64,000 bases of DNA from Pseudofrankia coriaricola (GTDB lineage: Bacteria > Actinomycetota > Actinomycetes > Frankiales > Frankiaceae): assembly GCF_001854805.1 (NCBI RefSeq), contig NZ_MBLO01000125.1, positions 30,969 through 94,968 of the forward strand, in the 5' to 3' direction. A program made the translations under genes and the position numbers. The notes below the pieces were generated by a model. That model was given only the letters and a program-made list of their open reading frames with translations, was not told where the DNA came from and ran no database searches. Within the stretch, counting starts at the first letter, position 1, and each line of letters opens with the position of its first letter. Positions 1 through 7,648 of this stretch are shown one piece after another.

Positions 1-309
1 CACTGGACGAAGGTGCACGCCGAGGACCCGACACCGCCCGACGGCCGGGCCGGGCCGGGCCGGGCACTTCCGATCGGAGAGGTCTATGTCGTCGGAGTCG
101 ACCCCTCCCGCGCGGGTGGGGGACTGGGCCGCGCCCTGACCCTGGCTGGACTGCGCCACCTGCGCAACCGTGGCCTCACGACGGTGATGCTCTACACCGA
201 CGAGGACAACGCCCGCGCGGTGCGGATGTATGAGCGTCTCGGCTTCACCCGTCACGCCGTTGACGCGCAGTACCGCCGGCACGTCGCCGTCGGCCGGCCC
301 GGTCACTGA
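1..309 (+). CDS. mshD: Mycothiol synthase, C-terminal part (cut by window edge)
   Basis: Only the C-terminal GNAT domain is present; the frame is open at the left edge and begins with HWTKVH, which is typical of MshD. MshD acetylates Cys-GlcN-Ins with acetyl-CoA in the last step of mycothiol synthesis, in the cytoplasm. Visible motifs are VYVVGVDP, the acetyl-CoA loop GGGLGRAL, and [17 protein letters not shown] near the end, all in the order expected for MshD. The pathway is confined to actinobacteria, which supports the host assignment. Another GNAT enzyme is possible because the N-terminal half is not visible. Confidence 0.8.
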   Translation, partial: HWTKVHAEDPTPPDGRAGPGRALPIGEVYVVGVDPSRAGGGLGRALTLAGLRHLRNRGLTTVMLYTDEDNARAVRMYERLGFTRHAVDAQYRRHVAVGRPGH

Positions 310-460
310 CACGGCCGGCTGACACGCCAGCCGCGCGTCGGCGGCGCCTGCCGCCACGTCGCGGGCCCTGTCGCTCGGAGCCCACCACCGGCCACGACGT
401 TATGCCGATCAGGCATCTACCGGGATCGAGCTCCCGTACGGGCTCGGGCCCCCGTGCCGG

Positions 461-835
461 TCACTCGCCACGGGTGGCGGTGCGCGGCGCGGCAGCGGCC
501 GCCGACGCCGTCGGCGGCTCGCCCACCCCGCCCTCGACGTCGAGCACGGTGGTCAGGTTCGTCACGTGCAGCAGACGTCGAGCCGTGTCGTTGAGGTTGC
601 GCAGGATCAGTCGACCACCGCTGGAACGCTGCCGTCGGTGGGCGTAAAGGATGACAGCAAGGCCCTGCGAGTCCAGGAACCCCACATCGGTGAAGTCGAC
701 GACGATCTCCCTGACACCCGCCATCCGGGCGTCCACGAGGGCTTCTCGCAGCGGATCTAGGCAGGAGTAATCGACGTCTCCCTCGGGCCAGATCACGATT
801 GCATGCGGACCCGTAACTTCGACACGCAGTCTCAT
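461..835 (-). CDS. STAS-domain anti-sigma factor antagonist
   Basis: A 124-residue single STAS domain of the SpoIIAA/RsbV type. Such proteins bind an anti-sigma kinase and release a sigma factor when unphosphorylated. The phosphorylatable serine is probably the one in FLDSQGLAV (family motif DSxG), and the strands before it (EIVVDFTDVGFLDS) match the fold. The tail after VLDVEGG is Ala/Thr-rich and probably disordered. The second ATG of the pair ATG-ATC-ATG was chosen because GGGAG lies 8 nt before it and only 2 nt before the first. No cognate kinase or sigma factor is adjacent, so the partner is unknown. Confidence 0.8.
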   Translation of the reverse strand: MRLRVEVTGPHAIVIWPEGDVDYSCLDPLREALVDARMAGVREIVVDFTDVGFLDSQGLAVILYAHRRQRSSGGRLILRNLNDTARRLLHVTNLTTVLDVEGGVGEPPTASAAAAAPRTATRGE

Positions 836-841
836 GATCAT

Positions 842-1316
842 TGCTCCCGCCTCGGTTTCCGTCCGGGTCGTCCCCGGTCGGACATACGGCCTTGTCCAGG
901 CGGCGCGGGGAGCGACCGGAACAGCCTCGCGTCGCGCACGCCCCGAGCGGGCGTGATCCAGCTCCCCACCGTCGTCAGCCCATCTCCAGGCAACAGCGCC
1001 GACTTAGCCGACGACGGAACGGCGAAACCACCGGCCCGGGTCACCGTAGTCGTGACGGTGATCGGGCTCAGACACTTCGATCGGGTGACGTAGCGGGACG
1101 CAAGGCCCGTCAACCATGCAGCGTCGTACCCGTCTCGACTGAGCTCACACCCCGTCAGCGGAGTTCACCCATCGTTTTGACGCTGGGTGCACGACAGCGG
1201 ACCACCCGTCGATCCTCCGTGCCCCGCTGTTCGTCTGGCCAGACGCGGCCGGCCGCGCGAAAAGCTCCCCGCCGCACGGGGTGGGATCGGGCAGGCGGGG
1301 ATGCGATCTTTGGGCC
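842..1316. other. Intergenic region, no gene seen
   Basis: About 475 bases between the divergent STAS gene and the next gene. Open frames exist on both strands but show no domain, no good ribosome site and Arg/Pro-rich composition typical of shadow reading in high-GC DNA. It probably carries the two divergent promoters. I see no convincing repeat or RNA. Confidence 0.5.
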
Positions 1317-1874
1317 ATGCGTGATGAACAGGCCCTTATCCCCCGGCCGGGCGCCCTCACGGAGCCGCTCACCCTCGTGAGCGAGCTCGACGGGAGCGTC
1401 GTCACGGTCGGCACCCAGCCAGGCATCGACGACGGCACCCACGTCATCGTCATGCGGCTGCAGTCGTCATTGCTGGACGTCCTGAACGCGGTGTACCTGA
1501 TGCCGGTGGAGGCTCAACGGCTGGCGGACTCGTTGTCGTCCGCCGCCGCGATGGCCGTCGCCGGCACGGCCGCGCACGCGGACCGTGTCCTGGCCCGCCT
1601 CCCGGACGAGGATCCATGCCCGCACGACCTCGTCGACGCCGAGCCGGCAGGCATGGAAGTCGGCGCGGTGGACGGGGACGACGTCGCTCCCGACGGGAAC
1701 ATCAAGATGGACGGCATGGCCGCGATGCACACGGTCACGGCCAGCGAAGGGGCGAGCGCCGCCCAGCTGCGCGACGCGCTCGGCACCCTGCCGCCGTCCG
1801 CGGAGCTGGTCGACTTCGGTGCCGACGCCGACGTCGTCCTGGTCTTCGTGGCCACGCCGCGTTCGAGCCCATAG
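1317..1874 (+). CDS. Hypothetical acidic protein
   Basis: A 185-residue protein that I do not recognise. It is acidic and Ala/Asp/Val-rich, with no signal peptide or membrane segment. An N-terminal part (to about residue 75) looks alpha/beta (TLVSELDGSVVTVG, HVIVMRL), a middle stretch is Asp/Glu-rich, and the end (LRDALGTLPPSAELVDF, then DVVLVFVATP) looks like a helix followed by two strands. ATG at 1317 (MRDEQALIPRP) was preferred to an upstream GTG because the extra residues are poor in character. Codon use fits a real gene. Function unknown. Confidence 0.6.
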   Translation: MRDEQALIPRPGALTEPLTLVSELDGSVVTVGTQPGIDDGTHVIVMRLQSSLLDVLNAVYLMPVEAQRLADSLSSAAAMAVAGTAAHADRVLARLPDEDPCPHDLVDAEPAGMEVGAVDGDDVAPDGNIKMDGMAAMHTVTASEGASAAQLRDALGTLPPSAELVDFGADADVVLVFVATPRSSP

Positions 1875-1939
1875 CGAACCCACGGGATCCCGGGGACCCG
1901 CGGACCCGCGGACCCGGAAAGAGATCGGCAGAAGAGTCT

Positions 1940-2347
1940 CTATGCGGGGGCGGCGGATCCGCTACCGGGCCCCGCCTGGCTCGAGGCGAGCCGGGCGTCG
2001 AGCTCCGCGCGGTCGTCGACCCAGTACGGCCCCTCGTCCTCCACGACATCCGCCATGATCACGTGGTGGCGGCCGGCGTGCCCGGTGGGGAGCAGGCAGG
2101 TCAGCCCGTCCGCCCGGCAGCTCGAGATCACGACGGTCTTCGGCATCGTCCAGAGCAGCCACACCTCGTCATCGCCCCAGCCCTGCAGCACGGCCGTATG
2201 GCTGCCCTCGTGACCGGCCTCCAGCGCGCAGGTCACCTCGTCAGGCACCTCGTAGGCGGCACCAGGCACGTCGCCCAGCCGCTGCACGATCTCCTCCGGC
2301 ACCCGCTGCCACTCGCCGCAGGCACCGTCGTCCACGGTCTCACCCAT
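1940..2347 (-). CDS. Small protein with two C-x5-H-x3-H motifs
   Basis: A 135-residue protein with two copies of a Cys/His motif, CALEAGHEGSH near residue 45 and CLLPTGHAGRH near residue 90, joined by a Trp-rich segment (GWGDDEVWLLWTMP). The spacing C-x5-H-x3-H suggests metal binding. Small actinobacterial proteins of unknown function with this GHxGxH pattern are common in my experience. ATG at 2347 is preceded by AAGGGAG at a good distance. It stands alone and no function can be assigned. The Gly/Ser/Ala-rich tail looks unstructured. Confidence 0.65.
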   Translation of the reverse strand: MGETVDDGACGEWQRVPEEIVQRLGDVPGAAYEVPDEVTCALEAGHEGSHTAVLQGWGDDEVWLLWTMPKTVVISSCRADGLTCLLPTGHAGRHHVIMADVVEDEGPYWVDDRAELDARLASSQAGPGSGSAAPA

Positions 2348-2562
2348 GTCCCGGCTCCCTTGCCCTTCCCGGAGACCTCCGTCGGCCCGGCCGCGCGGTC
2401 CCCGCAACCCCGATACCCAGCACCGCCGACCCACTCGACGCACAGATATAAGCACGCGGGGTCGGGAGACCTGGACACCGGGTCGAAACACTCCGTATGG
2501 ATAAAGTCACCCATTGAACACAAGAGGGAGTTTTCGACCGCCAGCGCGCCAGATTCCGGGTC

Positions 2563-2690
2563 TCCCAGATCGGCGACGGGGTTCCTGCCGGATCCGGGGT
2601 CCCTGCCCGATTGGCGACAGGGTCCCTGCCGGATCTGCGAAGCAGATCTGGGAGGTAAGCGATCGGGCAGGTCTGGGAACCGATCTGGGA
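2563..2690. repeat. Three nested inverted repeats in a 424-nt intergenic region
   Basis: The stretch 2348-2771 has no gene. Inside it lie three nested perfect inverted repeats: TCCCAGATCGG (2563-2573) with CCGATCTGGGA (2680-2690); CCTGCCCGAT (2602-2611) with ATCGGGCAGG (2662-2671); and GATCTGC (2632-2638) with GCAGATC (2642-2648) around a 3-nt loop. Degenerate direct copies of a 23-bp unit (about 2572 and 2613) overlap them. The array could end the pentapeptide-gene transcript or form a long hairpin RNA. Either role is inference. Confidence 0.6.
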
Positions 2691-2771
2691 GGTCGGCCGG
2701 GAGGTCAGCAAGCCTGGACGTCCGCGATCCGCCCGTCACGTCATGAGGCGGCCGATGGGCATCCGACTGGC

Positions 2772-3458
2772 CTAGCCCCGGTCCGTCGGCTGGGTGGCAA
2801 CGATGGTGATGCCGAGGGCGGCGGCAAGCGACGGTGCCAGGCCCATGAGGTCGCCAACGCCGATCTCGGCACCGGCGAGGCCACTCGCGCCCGCCACCCG
2901 GTCGAACCGGCAGTCGGCGAAGCGGGCCGCGGCGACGGTCGCGCCGGTGAAGTCGACGCCGGTCAGGTCGCAGCGGACGAACTCGACATGGTCGAGCCGG
3001 GCTCGGGTCAGGTCCAGGCCGGACAGGTCACAGCCCTCGAACCGAGAGCGGTGCAGCCGGCAGAACCGCAGGGTCAGGCCGTCCGCGCGTACGTCGGTCA
3101 GCCGCGCGTCGCGGATCTCGCCGTCCACCCAGACGGCTCCCGAGAGCCGGCCGCCGTCGACCGTCACTCTGGTCGCCGCGCCGCCGTCGACGATGGTTCC
3201 GGCGAGCGCGACATCCCGTAGCGCGACGTCCCGCAGGGTCACGCCGGCAAGCTGGCCGCCGACCACCCGCAGCGTGGCCAGCCGGACGCCGACCAGCCGG
3301 ACGTCGCGTCCGGCACCGGCGCCCGCCTCGGCGAGCAGCTCCGCCAGTTCGACGAGTTCCGCCGGCCCCCGGCCGCCGTCGATCGGCCGGGCTGGCTCAG
3401 CCGGCAGGTCGGGTGCCACCGGACTCCAGGGGTCGCTACGTCGCCGCGTGGTCGCCAT
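2772..3458 (-). CDS. Pentapeptide-repeat protein
   Basis: A 228-residue protein whose middle (about residues 60-195) shows the A(D/N)LXX-type repeat every five residues, for example FEGCDLSGLDLTRARLDHV and CDLTGVDFTGATVAAARF. Such repeats fold into a right-handed quadrilateral beta-helix; some members mimic DNA and protect gyrase, but most have no known role. The N-terminus (MATTRRRSDPWSPV) starts at an ATG within the longer open frame; the upstream part is Arg/Asp-rich shadow. There is no signal peptide. It lies 56 bp after the UPF0016 gene on the same strand and could be cotranscribed with it. Confidence 0.75.
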   Translation of the reverse strand: MATTRRRSDPWSPVAPDLPAEPARPIDGGRGPAELVELAELLAEAGAGAGRDVRLVGVRLATLRVVGGQLAGVTLRDVALRDVALAGTIVDGGAATRVTVDGGRLSGAVWVDGEIRDARLTDVRADGLTLRFCRLHRSRFEGCDLSGLDLTRARLDHVEFVRCDLTGVDFTGATVAAARFADCRFDRVAGASGLAGAEIGVGDLMGLAPSLAAALGITIVATQPTDRG

Positions 3459-3514
3459 GGCCTCAGCATCCAGGACGCTTCCGACGCTTTTCGGCCTGGC
3501 CTCCGCCGCGCGGC

Positions 3515-4303
3515 TCAGCCGCGGATCACGTCGATGAGGCTCAGGATCGCCAGGATCACGAAGGCAGCCGCCGCGATCCTGGTGATGACCTTGACCGGAA
3601 CGATCCGCAGCAGGCCGCGCCCACCGGCGATCGCGATCGCCGCCACCGACCACAACGCGAGCAACGCTCCGAGCCAGACTGTCACCGGTGAGTCGAACCG
3701 GGCGGCCAGGTTCGCCGTGGAAATCTGGGTCAGGTCACCCATCTCGGCCACGAAGATGACGGTGAACGAGGTCGCGGCCACCCGCCAGAACCCGCGGGAT
3801 ACGGCGCTTTCCCGCTCCTCGGGCGCGACCTCGAGGTCACTGGGCGCTGGTTCGCTGGCCGACGGGCGAGTCGCGCCCGCGCCAGCCGCCGCGGTCGGCC
3901 CACCCGCGGCGCCGGACGCGCGGACGCCCGCCGGCATCGCCGTGGGCGCGCCCGGCGCGACGGTGCCAGCCGCGACGCTCTCACGGATCTCGTCGCGTTC
4001 GTGGGTCTCGCGGGTCGTATCGGTCTCGCCCGTCTCGTCGCGGCCCTCGCGGTAGACGAGCACGGCGCCGATGGCGAACAGGACCAGCGCGATCGCGTCG
4101 ACGACGCGGTGTGGCAGCAGCGTGAGCACGCTGCCGGCGGCGACGGCCAGCGTGACATGCACGAGGAAGGCGGCGGCCACCCCTGCCCAGACGTAGAGAG
4201 GCCGGTAGCGGCTGCCCATCACGAGGCTCGCGACCATGGTCTTGTCGGGCAGCTCGGCGAGAAAAATGATGCCGAAGGTAACGAACGCGGCGGTAAGGCT
4301 CAC
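3515..4303 (-). CDS. UPF0016/GDT1-TMEM165 family cation exporter
   Basis: A 262-residue membrane protein with two homologous three-helix halves, each opening with the family signature E-x-G/P-D-K/L-T: FLAELPDKTMVA near residue 14 and FVAEMGDLTQIS near residue 180. They are joined by a hydrophilic loop of about 90 residues rich in Arg, Glu, Ala and Pro. Family members exchange Mn2+ or Ca2+ for protons. The gene sits behind a yybP-ykoY-like manganese riboswitch, which points to Mn2+ export. GTG at 4303 was chosen because GAGGGG lies 7 nt upstream; an in-frame start further upstream would lie inside the riboswitch. Confidence 0.88.
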   Translation of the reverse strand: MSLTAAFVTFGIIFLAELPDKTMVASLVMGSRYRPLYVWAGVAAAFLVHVTLAVAAGSVLTLLPHRVVDAIALVLFAIGAVLVYREGRDETGETDTTRETHERDEIRESVAAGTVAPGAPTAMPAGVRASGAAGGPTAAAGAGATRPSASEPAPSDLEVAPEERESAVSRGFWRVAATSFTVIFVAEMGDLTQISTANLAARFDSPVTVWLGALLALWSVAAIAIAGGRGLLRIVPVKVITRIAAAAFVILAILSLIDVIRG

Positions 4304-4344
4304 GACCTGGCCCCTCTTCTCGGGCCGGGCCGGGGGCGCGAGTC

Positions 4345-4376
4345 CCTTCGACCCGGCATGCAAACCGGATCGAAGG
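4345..4376 (-). promoter_or_regulatory. Riboswitch expression-platform hairpin
   Basis: A 12-bp stem (CCTTCGATCCGG, then CCGGGTCGAAGG, one G-U pair) with an 8-nt loop. Its 5' arm contains the CCTTC that closes the P1 stem of the aptamer just upstream, so the two structures exclude each other. It lacks a U-run, so it may be a non-canonical terminator. It may also act together with GGCCC/GGGCC pairing (4326-4322 with 4313-4309), which covers the ribosome site. The mechanism is inference. Confidence 0.65.
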
Positions 4377-4538
4377 TCTCGTCCACCCGGTCGACCGCAA
4401 GATCGACCAGGCCCGGCCGCCGGGCCTGCGCCGCTGGGTTTCGACCGATCAAGATCGGCCTGACGCGCGACGCCGCCAGTATGTCGACGGCCGGGCTGTC
4501 CAGCACATCAGCGCCAGACAGCAGGGCTACTCCCCTTC
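4372..4538 (-). ncRNA. yybP-ykoY-type manganese riboswitch aptamer
   Basis: On the minus strand the leader begins with GAAGGGGAGTAGCC, matching the invariant GGGGAGUAG of yybP-ykoY RNAs. It ends with ACGAGACCTTC, matching their conserved 3' ACC element. The first GAAGG (4538-4534) pairs with CCTTC (4376-4372) to form P1. The RNA lies directly 5' of a UPF0016 exporter, a known target class of this riboswitch (it senses Mn2+ and raises exporter expression). The internal helices are GC-rich and I did not fold them. A covariance search against RF00080 would settle the call. Confidence 0.8.
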
Positions 4539-4545
4539 AATGACT

Positions 4546-4551
4546 AGTTTA
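4546..4551 (-). promoter_or_regulatory. Candidate -10 element of riboswitch transcript
   Basis: TAAACT on the minus strand ends 7 nt before the first aptamer base, the right place for a -10 box with transcription starting about at the GAAGG of P1. It sits in an AT-rich island in an otherwise GC-rich sequence. No convincing -35 is visible at standard spacing. Confidence 0.4.
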
Positions 4552-5030
4552 CCGGAGAACGGAACCAACGCTCCGCATCCGCGCTTCCGTGGCTCCGCCG
4601 CCGCCGAGTACGGGCCCGCCGCGATCGCCCGGCAGCCTCACTCGCCGCACTCGGAACCGGTGGTCTCAGCGGTCGCGGGTGAGGGTTCACGCCAACGCCG
4701 GCCACACCACAAGAGCGACACCACAAGCTCGACGTGAGCCACTCTCGCTGACACCCCGAAGTCATGTGGTCACACATTTGCCATCGGAGGTGTGGATTCT
4801 GGCCGCCACGTTGCGTCACCGGACGGCACGGCAGTCCGCCCAGGGCGTGGTGGCCTGCGACAGAGCCACCGGTCCGGCTGGAGATCTTGCTCTGGCATCC
4901 TGTGCCGGTTCGACCAGAACCGGCTGTCAGGGACCACAGGCCGCTGTGACATCATCGCCCGGCCGAGTCTGCGCGAATGCCGCACCGCTGCGCAGCGAGA
5001 GGCGTACAGCTCGTTGTCGAGGAGGGGCGC
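4552..5030. other. Divergent intergenic region
   Basis: About 480 bases between the riboswitch promoter (leftward) and the methyltransferase (rightward). It has no frame with a recognisable domain on either strand. It presumably holds both promoters; the bases just before 5031 include the ribosome site GAGGAGGGG. Nothing else stands out. Confidence 0.5.
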
Positions 5031-5885
5031 ATGGCTTCCAAGAAACAAGTCAAGGCATACGCCGACCAGGCGAGGTCGACCCTGCGCAAGGCAGTACAGC
5101 AGACCGGCTTCGACGTCGTCCGTCGCCGTCCCGGGATCGACTCCGCCGGCATGGATGCCCTGGCGATCGCGACCATCCGCGAGACCTCGCCCTACACGAT
5201 GACCGACCCGACGAAGGTGTTCGGCCTCATCCAGGCCGTCCGTTACCTGGTGACGAACAAGATCCCCGGTAACATCGTCGAGTGCGGCGTGTGGGCCGGC
5301 GGCTCGTCGATGGCGGCTGCGCGCACGCTGCTGCAGCTCGGCGACACCTCGCGTCACCTCTACCTGTTCGACACCTTCGAAGGCATGACGCCACCGACCG
5401 GCGCCGACATCGCCCCGGATGGGCAGACCGCCGAGCACCTGCTCGCGAACTCCGACCCGGACGACCCGGCGTCGGCCTGGTCGATCGTGCCGCTGGAGAA
5501 GGTCAAGGAGAACGTCGCGCGGATCGGCTACCCCGCCGACAAGATCCACTTTGTCAAGGGCATGGTCGAGGAGACGGTGCCGGGCGGGGCCCCGGAGCAG
5601 ATCGCGCTGCTGCGCCTGGACACCGACTGGTTCGAGTCGACCCGGCACGAGATGGAGCACCTGTTCCCGCGGATCAGCCCGAGCGGGGTTCTGATCATCG
5701 ACGACTACGGCTGGTGGAAGGGCTCCCAGCAGGCCGTCGACGCCTACATCGCGAACCACCAGATCCCGCTGCTGCTCACCCGCCTCGGCCCGGAGGGCGG
5801 CGCGATCGGCGTGGTCCCAGCCACTGGCGCGCTCCCCACGCTGACGAAGCCGGCCCCGTCGTCCGTCGGCGCCCGGGCCTCCTGA
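5031..5885 (+). CDS. TylF/MycF-family SAM-dependent O-methyltransferase
   Basis: A 284-residue cytosolic methyltransferase of the TylF (macrocin O-methyltransferase) family. The SAM-binding strand and loop are seen in NIVECGVWAGGSS, the acidic strand end in LYLFDTFEGM, the metal-binding aspartate in LLRLDTDWFEST, and the family C-terminal motif in IIDDYGWWKGSQQAVD. Family members act on sugar hydroxyls in antibiotics or surface glycans; no biosynthetic cluster is adjacent, so the acceptor is unknown. ATG at 5031 is preceded by GAGGAGGGG. The N-terminal 40 residues are Lys/Gln-rich, and the last 15 (Thr/Pro/Ala/Ser) look unstructured. A hairpin follows the stop codon. Confidence 0.85.
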   Translation: MASKKQVKAYADQARSTLRKAVQQTGFDVVRRRPGIDSAGMDALAIATIRETSPYTMTDPTKVFGLIQAVRYLVTNKIPGNIVECGVWAGGSSMAAARTLLQLGDTSRHLYLFDTFEGMTPPTGADIAPDGQTAEHLLANSDPDDPASAWSIVPLEKVKENVARIGYPADKIHFVKGMVEETVPGGAPEQIALLRLDTDWFESTRHEMEHLFPRISPSGVLIIDDYGWWKGSQQAVDAYIANHQIPLLLTRLGPEGGAIGVVPATGALPTLTKPAPSSVGARAS

Positions 5886-5893
5886 CGCCGCGC

Positions 5894-5944
5894 ACCGGCC
5901 CTGTCCTCGCCGCGGAGACAAGAACAGGGCCGGTCTGGCGACGC
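5894..5944 (+). terminator. Inverted repeat after methyltransferase gene
   Basis: Perfect 11-bp arms ACCGGCCCTGT and ACAGGGCCGGT separated by 29 nt, starting 8 bp after the stop codon. No T-run follows, as is usual in actinobacterial terminators. Confidence 0.6.
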
Positions 5945-6069
5945 CGTAGCGACGCAGCGCAAACCAGCCACAGCTGGTGACGGCGCCTCAGCGCTGGAGC
6001 CAACCAGCCACGTCGTCAGCCGGAATATAGGTCAGCCACCGTCATATGCCGCGAGCCGGAACCAGGTTG

Positions 6070-6135
6070 CGAGGGCGCCCAGCGCCCGAGGGCCGCGCCC
6101 GGTGCCGGGCGCGGAGCGTCCGGCACGGGACGGCC
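6070..6135. repeat. Dispersed palindromic repeat, copy A
   Basis: A roughly 66-bp segment matching 10730-10797 with only about nine differences by eye. Its core is a perfect 10-bp hairpin, CCGCGCCCGG (6093-6102) with CCGGGCGCGG (6105-6114), loop TG. It lies directly after the efeB stop codon on the minus strand and probably terminates that transcript. Weaker similarity to the second copy extends leftward to about 5963. Confidence 0.6.
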
Positions 6136-7419
6136 TCAGGTGAACAGGCTGCGGCCCCAGTAGTCGCCGCCGGTGGCGGCAACGCCGGGCGGGACGGCGA
6201 AGATCGCGCTGCCCGTGTGCTCGATGTACTCGTTGAGCGCATCCGAGCTCGCCAGCCGGGTCTGGATCGGGATGAACTGCTTGCGCGGGTCCCTTTGGAA
6301 GGCGATGAAGAACAGGCCGGCGTCCAGGTGGCCGAGGCCATCGCTGCCATCGGTGAACGAGTAGCCGCGGCGCAGGATCGCATGGCCGCCGTTGGTGTCC
6401 GGCGAGGCCAGGCGGATGTGCGCGTCCGCCGGGATGACCAGCTCGCCGTCCGCCGTGCGGCCCTTGAGGTCCACGGCGTCGAACTCGCCGGTGTGGCCGA
6501 ACGGCGCGCCGACGACCTTGGTGCGACCGAAGGTGGTCTCCTGCTCGGCGAGTGAGGTGCGGTCCCAGCGCTCGATGAGCATCTGGATCCGACGGGTCAC
6601 CATGTACGACCCGCCGGCCATCCATGCGCCGGCGCTCTTCTCGTCGCTGGGGGCGACCCAGACGTGCTCGTCGACTTTGGCCGGCTGCTCGACGTGGATG
6701 TTGTTCGTGCCGTCCTTGAACCCCATCAGGTTGCGCGGCGTCGCCTGGCTGGAGCTGGTCGACGCCGTGCGGCCGAACCCGAGCTGGGACCAGCGGACCG
6801 CGACGACGCCCCGGCCGATCCGGGCCAGGTTGCGCACGGCGTGCACGGCGATCTGCGGGTCGTCGGCGCAGGCCTGGACGGCGAGGTCCCCGCCGCAGCG
6901 CGCCGGGTCGAGCGCGTCGAATGAGAAGGCGGGCAGGTCGACCAGCGCGGCCGGCCGGCGGCTCGCGAGCCCGAACCGGTCGACGCCGTCGGCCGTGGTG
7001 AACAGGGTCGGCCCGACGCCGAAGGTCAGGGTGAGGTGGCCGGAGGCTAGCCCTTCGGCCTCGCCGGTGTCGTCGGGCGGCGCGTCCTGGGCGCCAGCGA
7101 CGCCGTCGCCGACCGCCTTACCCGCGGCCATGGCGGCCGCGGCCGCCGTCCATTCCTTGAGTACCTCGACCAGATCGGCGCGGCTGTCGGTGACCACGTC
7201 GAACGCGGCGAAGTGCAGCCGGTCCTGCGCCGGGGTGACGATCCCTGCCTGGTGGGCGCCGTGGAACTCGACAAGCTGCTTCCCCGAGGCGGGGACGGCC
7301 TCGGTCCCTCCGTTCTTGTCGTCCGAGCAGGCGGCCAGGCCACCGGCGGTGGCGGCGCCTGCGGCCGCCACTCCAGCCAGCCCGAACAGCCCTCGCCGCG
7401 ACACCCGTGTCCCAGCCAC
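6136..7419 (-). CDS. efeB: Dye-decolorizing (DyP-type) haem peroxidase, Tat-exported
   Basis: A 427-residue DyP peroxidase of the EfeB/YcdB class. The N-terminus carries a twin-arginine signal (VSRRGLFGLAGVAAAG) ending near a cysteine (LAACSDD), so it may be a lipoprotein. The DyP signature GxxDG is seen as GFKDGTNN, and the C-terminal haem region as ILRRGYSFTDG. EfeB-type enzymes work with EfeU/EfeO in ferrous-iron uptake at low pH. The gene follows the efeUO fusion on the same strand after 229 bp, with a hairpin in between. GTG at 7419 was chosen because GAGG lies 8 nt upstream and the Tat motif then falls close to the start; an upstream GTG at 7467 is less well supported. Confidence 0.88.
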   Translation of the reverse strand: MAGTRVSRRGLFGLAGVAAAGAATAGGLAACSDDKNGGTEAVPASGKQLVEFHGAHQAGIVTPAQDRLHFAAFDVVTDSRADLVEVLKEWTAAAAAMAAGKAVGDGVAGAQDAPPDDTGEAEGLASGHLTLTFGVGPTLFTTADGVDRFGLASRRPAALVDLPAFSFDALDPARCGGDLAVQACADDPQIAVHAVRNLARIGRGVVAVRWSQLGFGRTASTSSSQATPRNLMGFKDGTNNIHVEQPAKVDEHVWVAPSDEKSAGAWMAGGSYMVTRRIQMLIERWDRTSLAEQETTFGRTKVVGAPFGHTGEFDAVDLKGRTADGELVIPADAHIRLASPDTNGGHAILRRGYSFTDGSDGLGHLDAGLFFIAFQRDPRKQFIPIQTRLASSDALNEYIEHTGSAIFAVPPGVAATGGDYWGRSLFT

Positions 7420-7508
7420 GTTCTTTACCTCTGCTTCCTGTTCCTGCGTCCTCCCGGACGGTGGCACCGCCCGATTTCCGATTAGTGATCCTGGGGACAA
7501 CGGCCGCC

Positions 7509-7541
7509 GGGTGTGCGAAGGAAGATCATTTTCGCACACCC
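7509..7541 (-). terminator. Hairpin between efeUO and efeB
   Basis: Perfect 11-bp arms GGGTGTGCGAA and TTCGCACACCC with an 11-nt loop, in the 229-bp gap between two co-directional iron genes. It may terminate the upstream transcript or attenuate it so that efeB is made at a lower level. Confidence 0.6.
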
Positions 7542-7648
7542 TTTGGCCCTCTAGGCCGCCAGACGGCGCCTTTGTTACGACTGGCCAGGAAACGCGGTTG
7601 GCCGGACCGGCCGGGTGCCCACTGGCGGGGCCGGCCCGGCCGCCCCCG

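Noticed and set aside
4300..4506. Minus-strand frame starting MLDSPAVDILAASRV
   Set aside because: It lies inside the riboswitch aptamer and expression platform; the sequence is explained by RNA structure.
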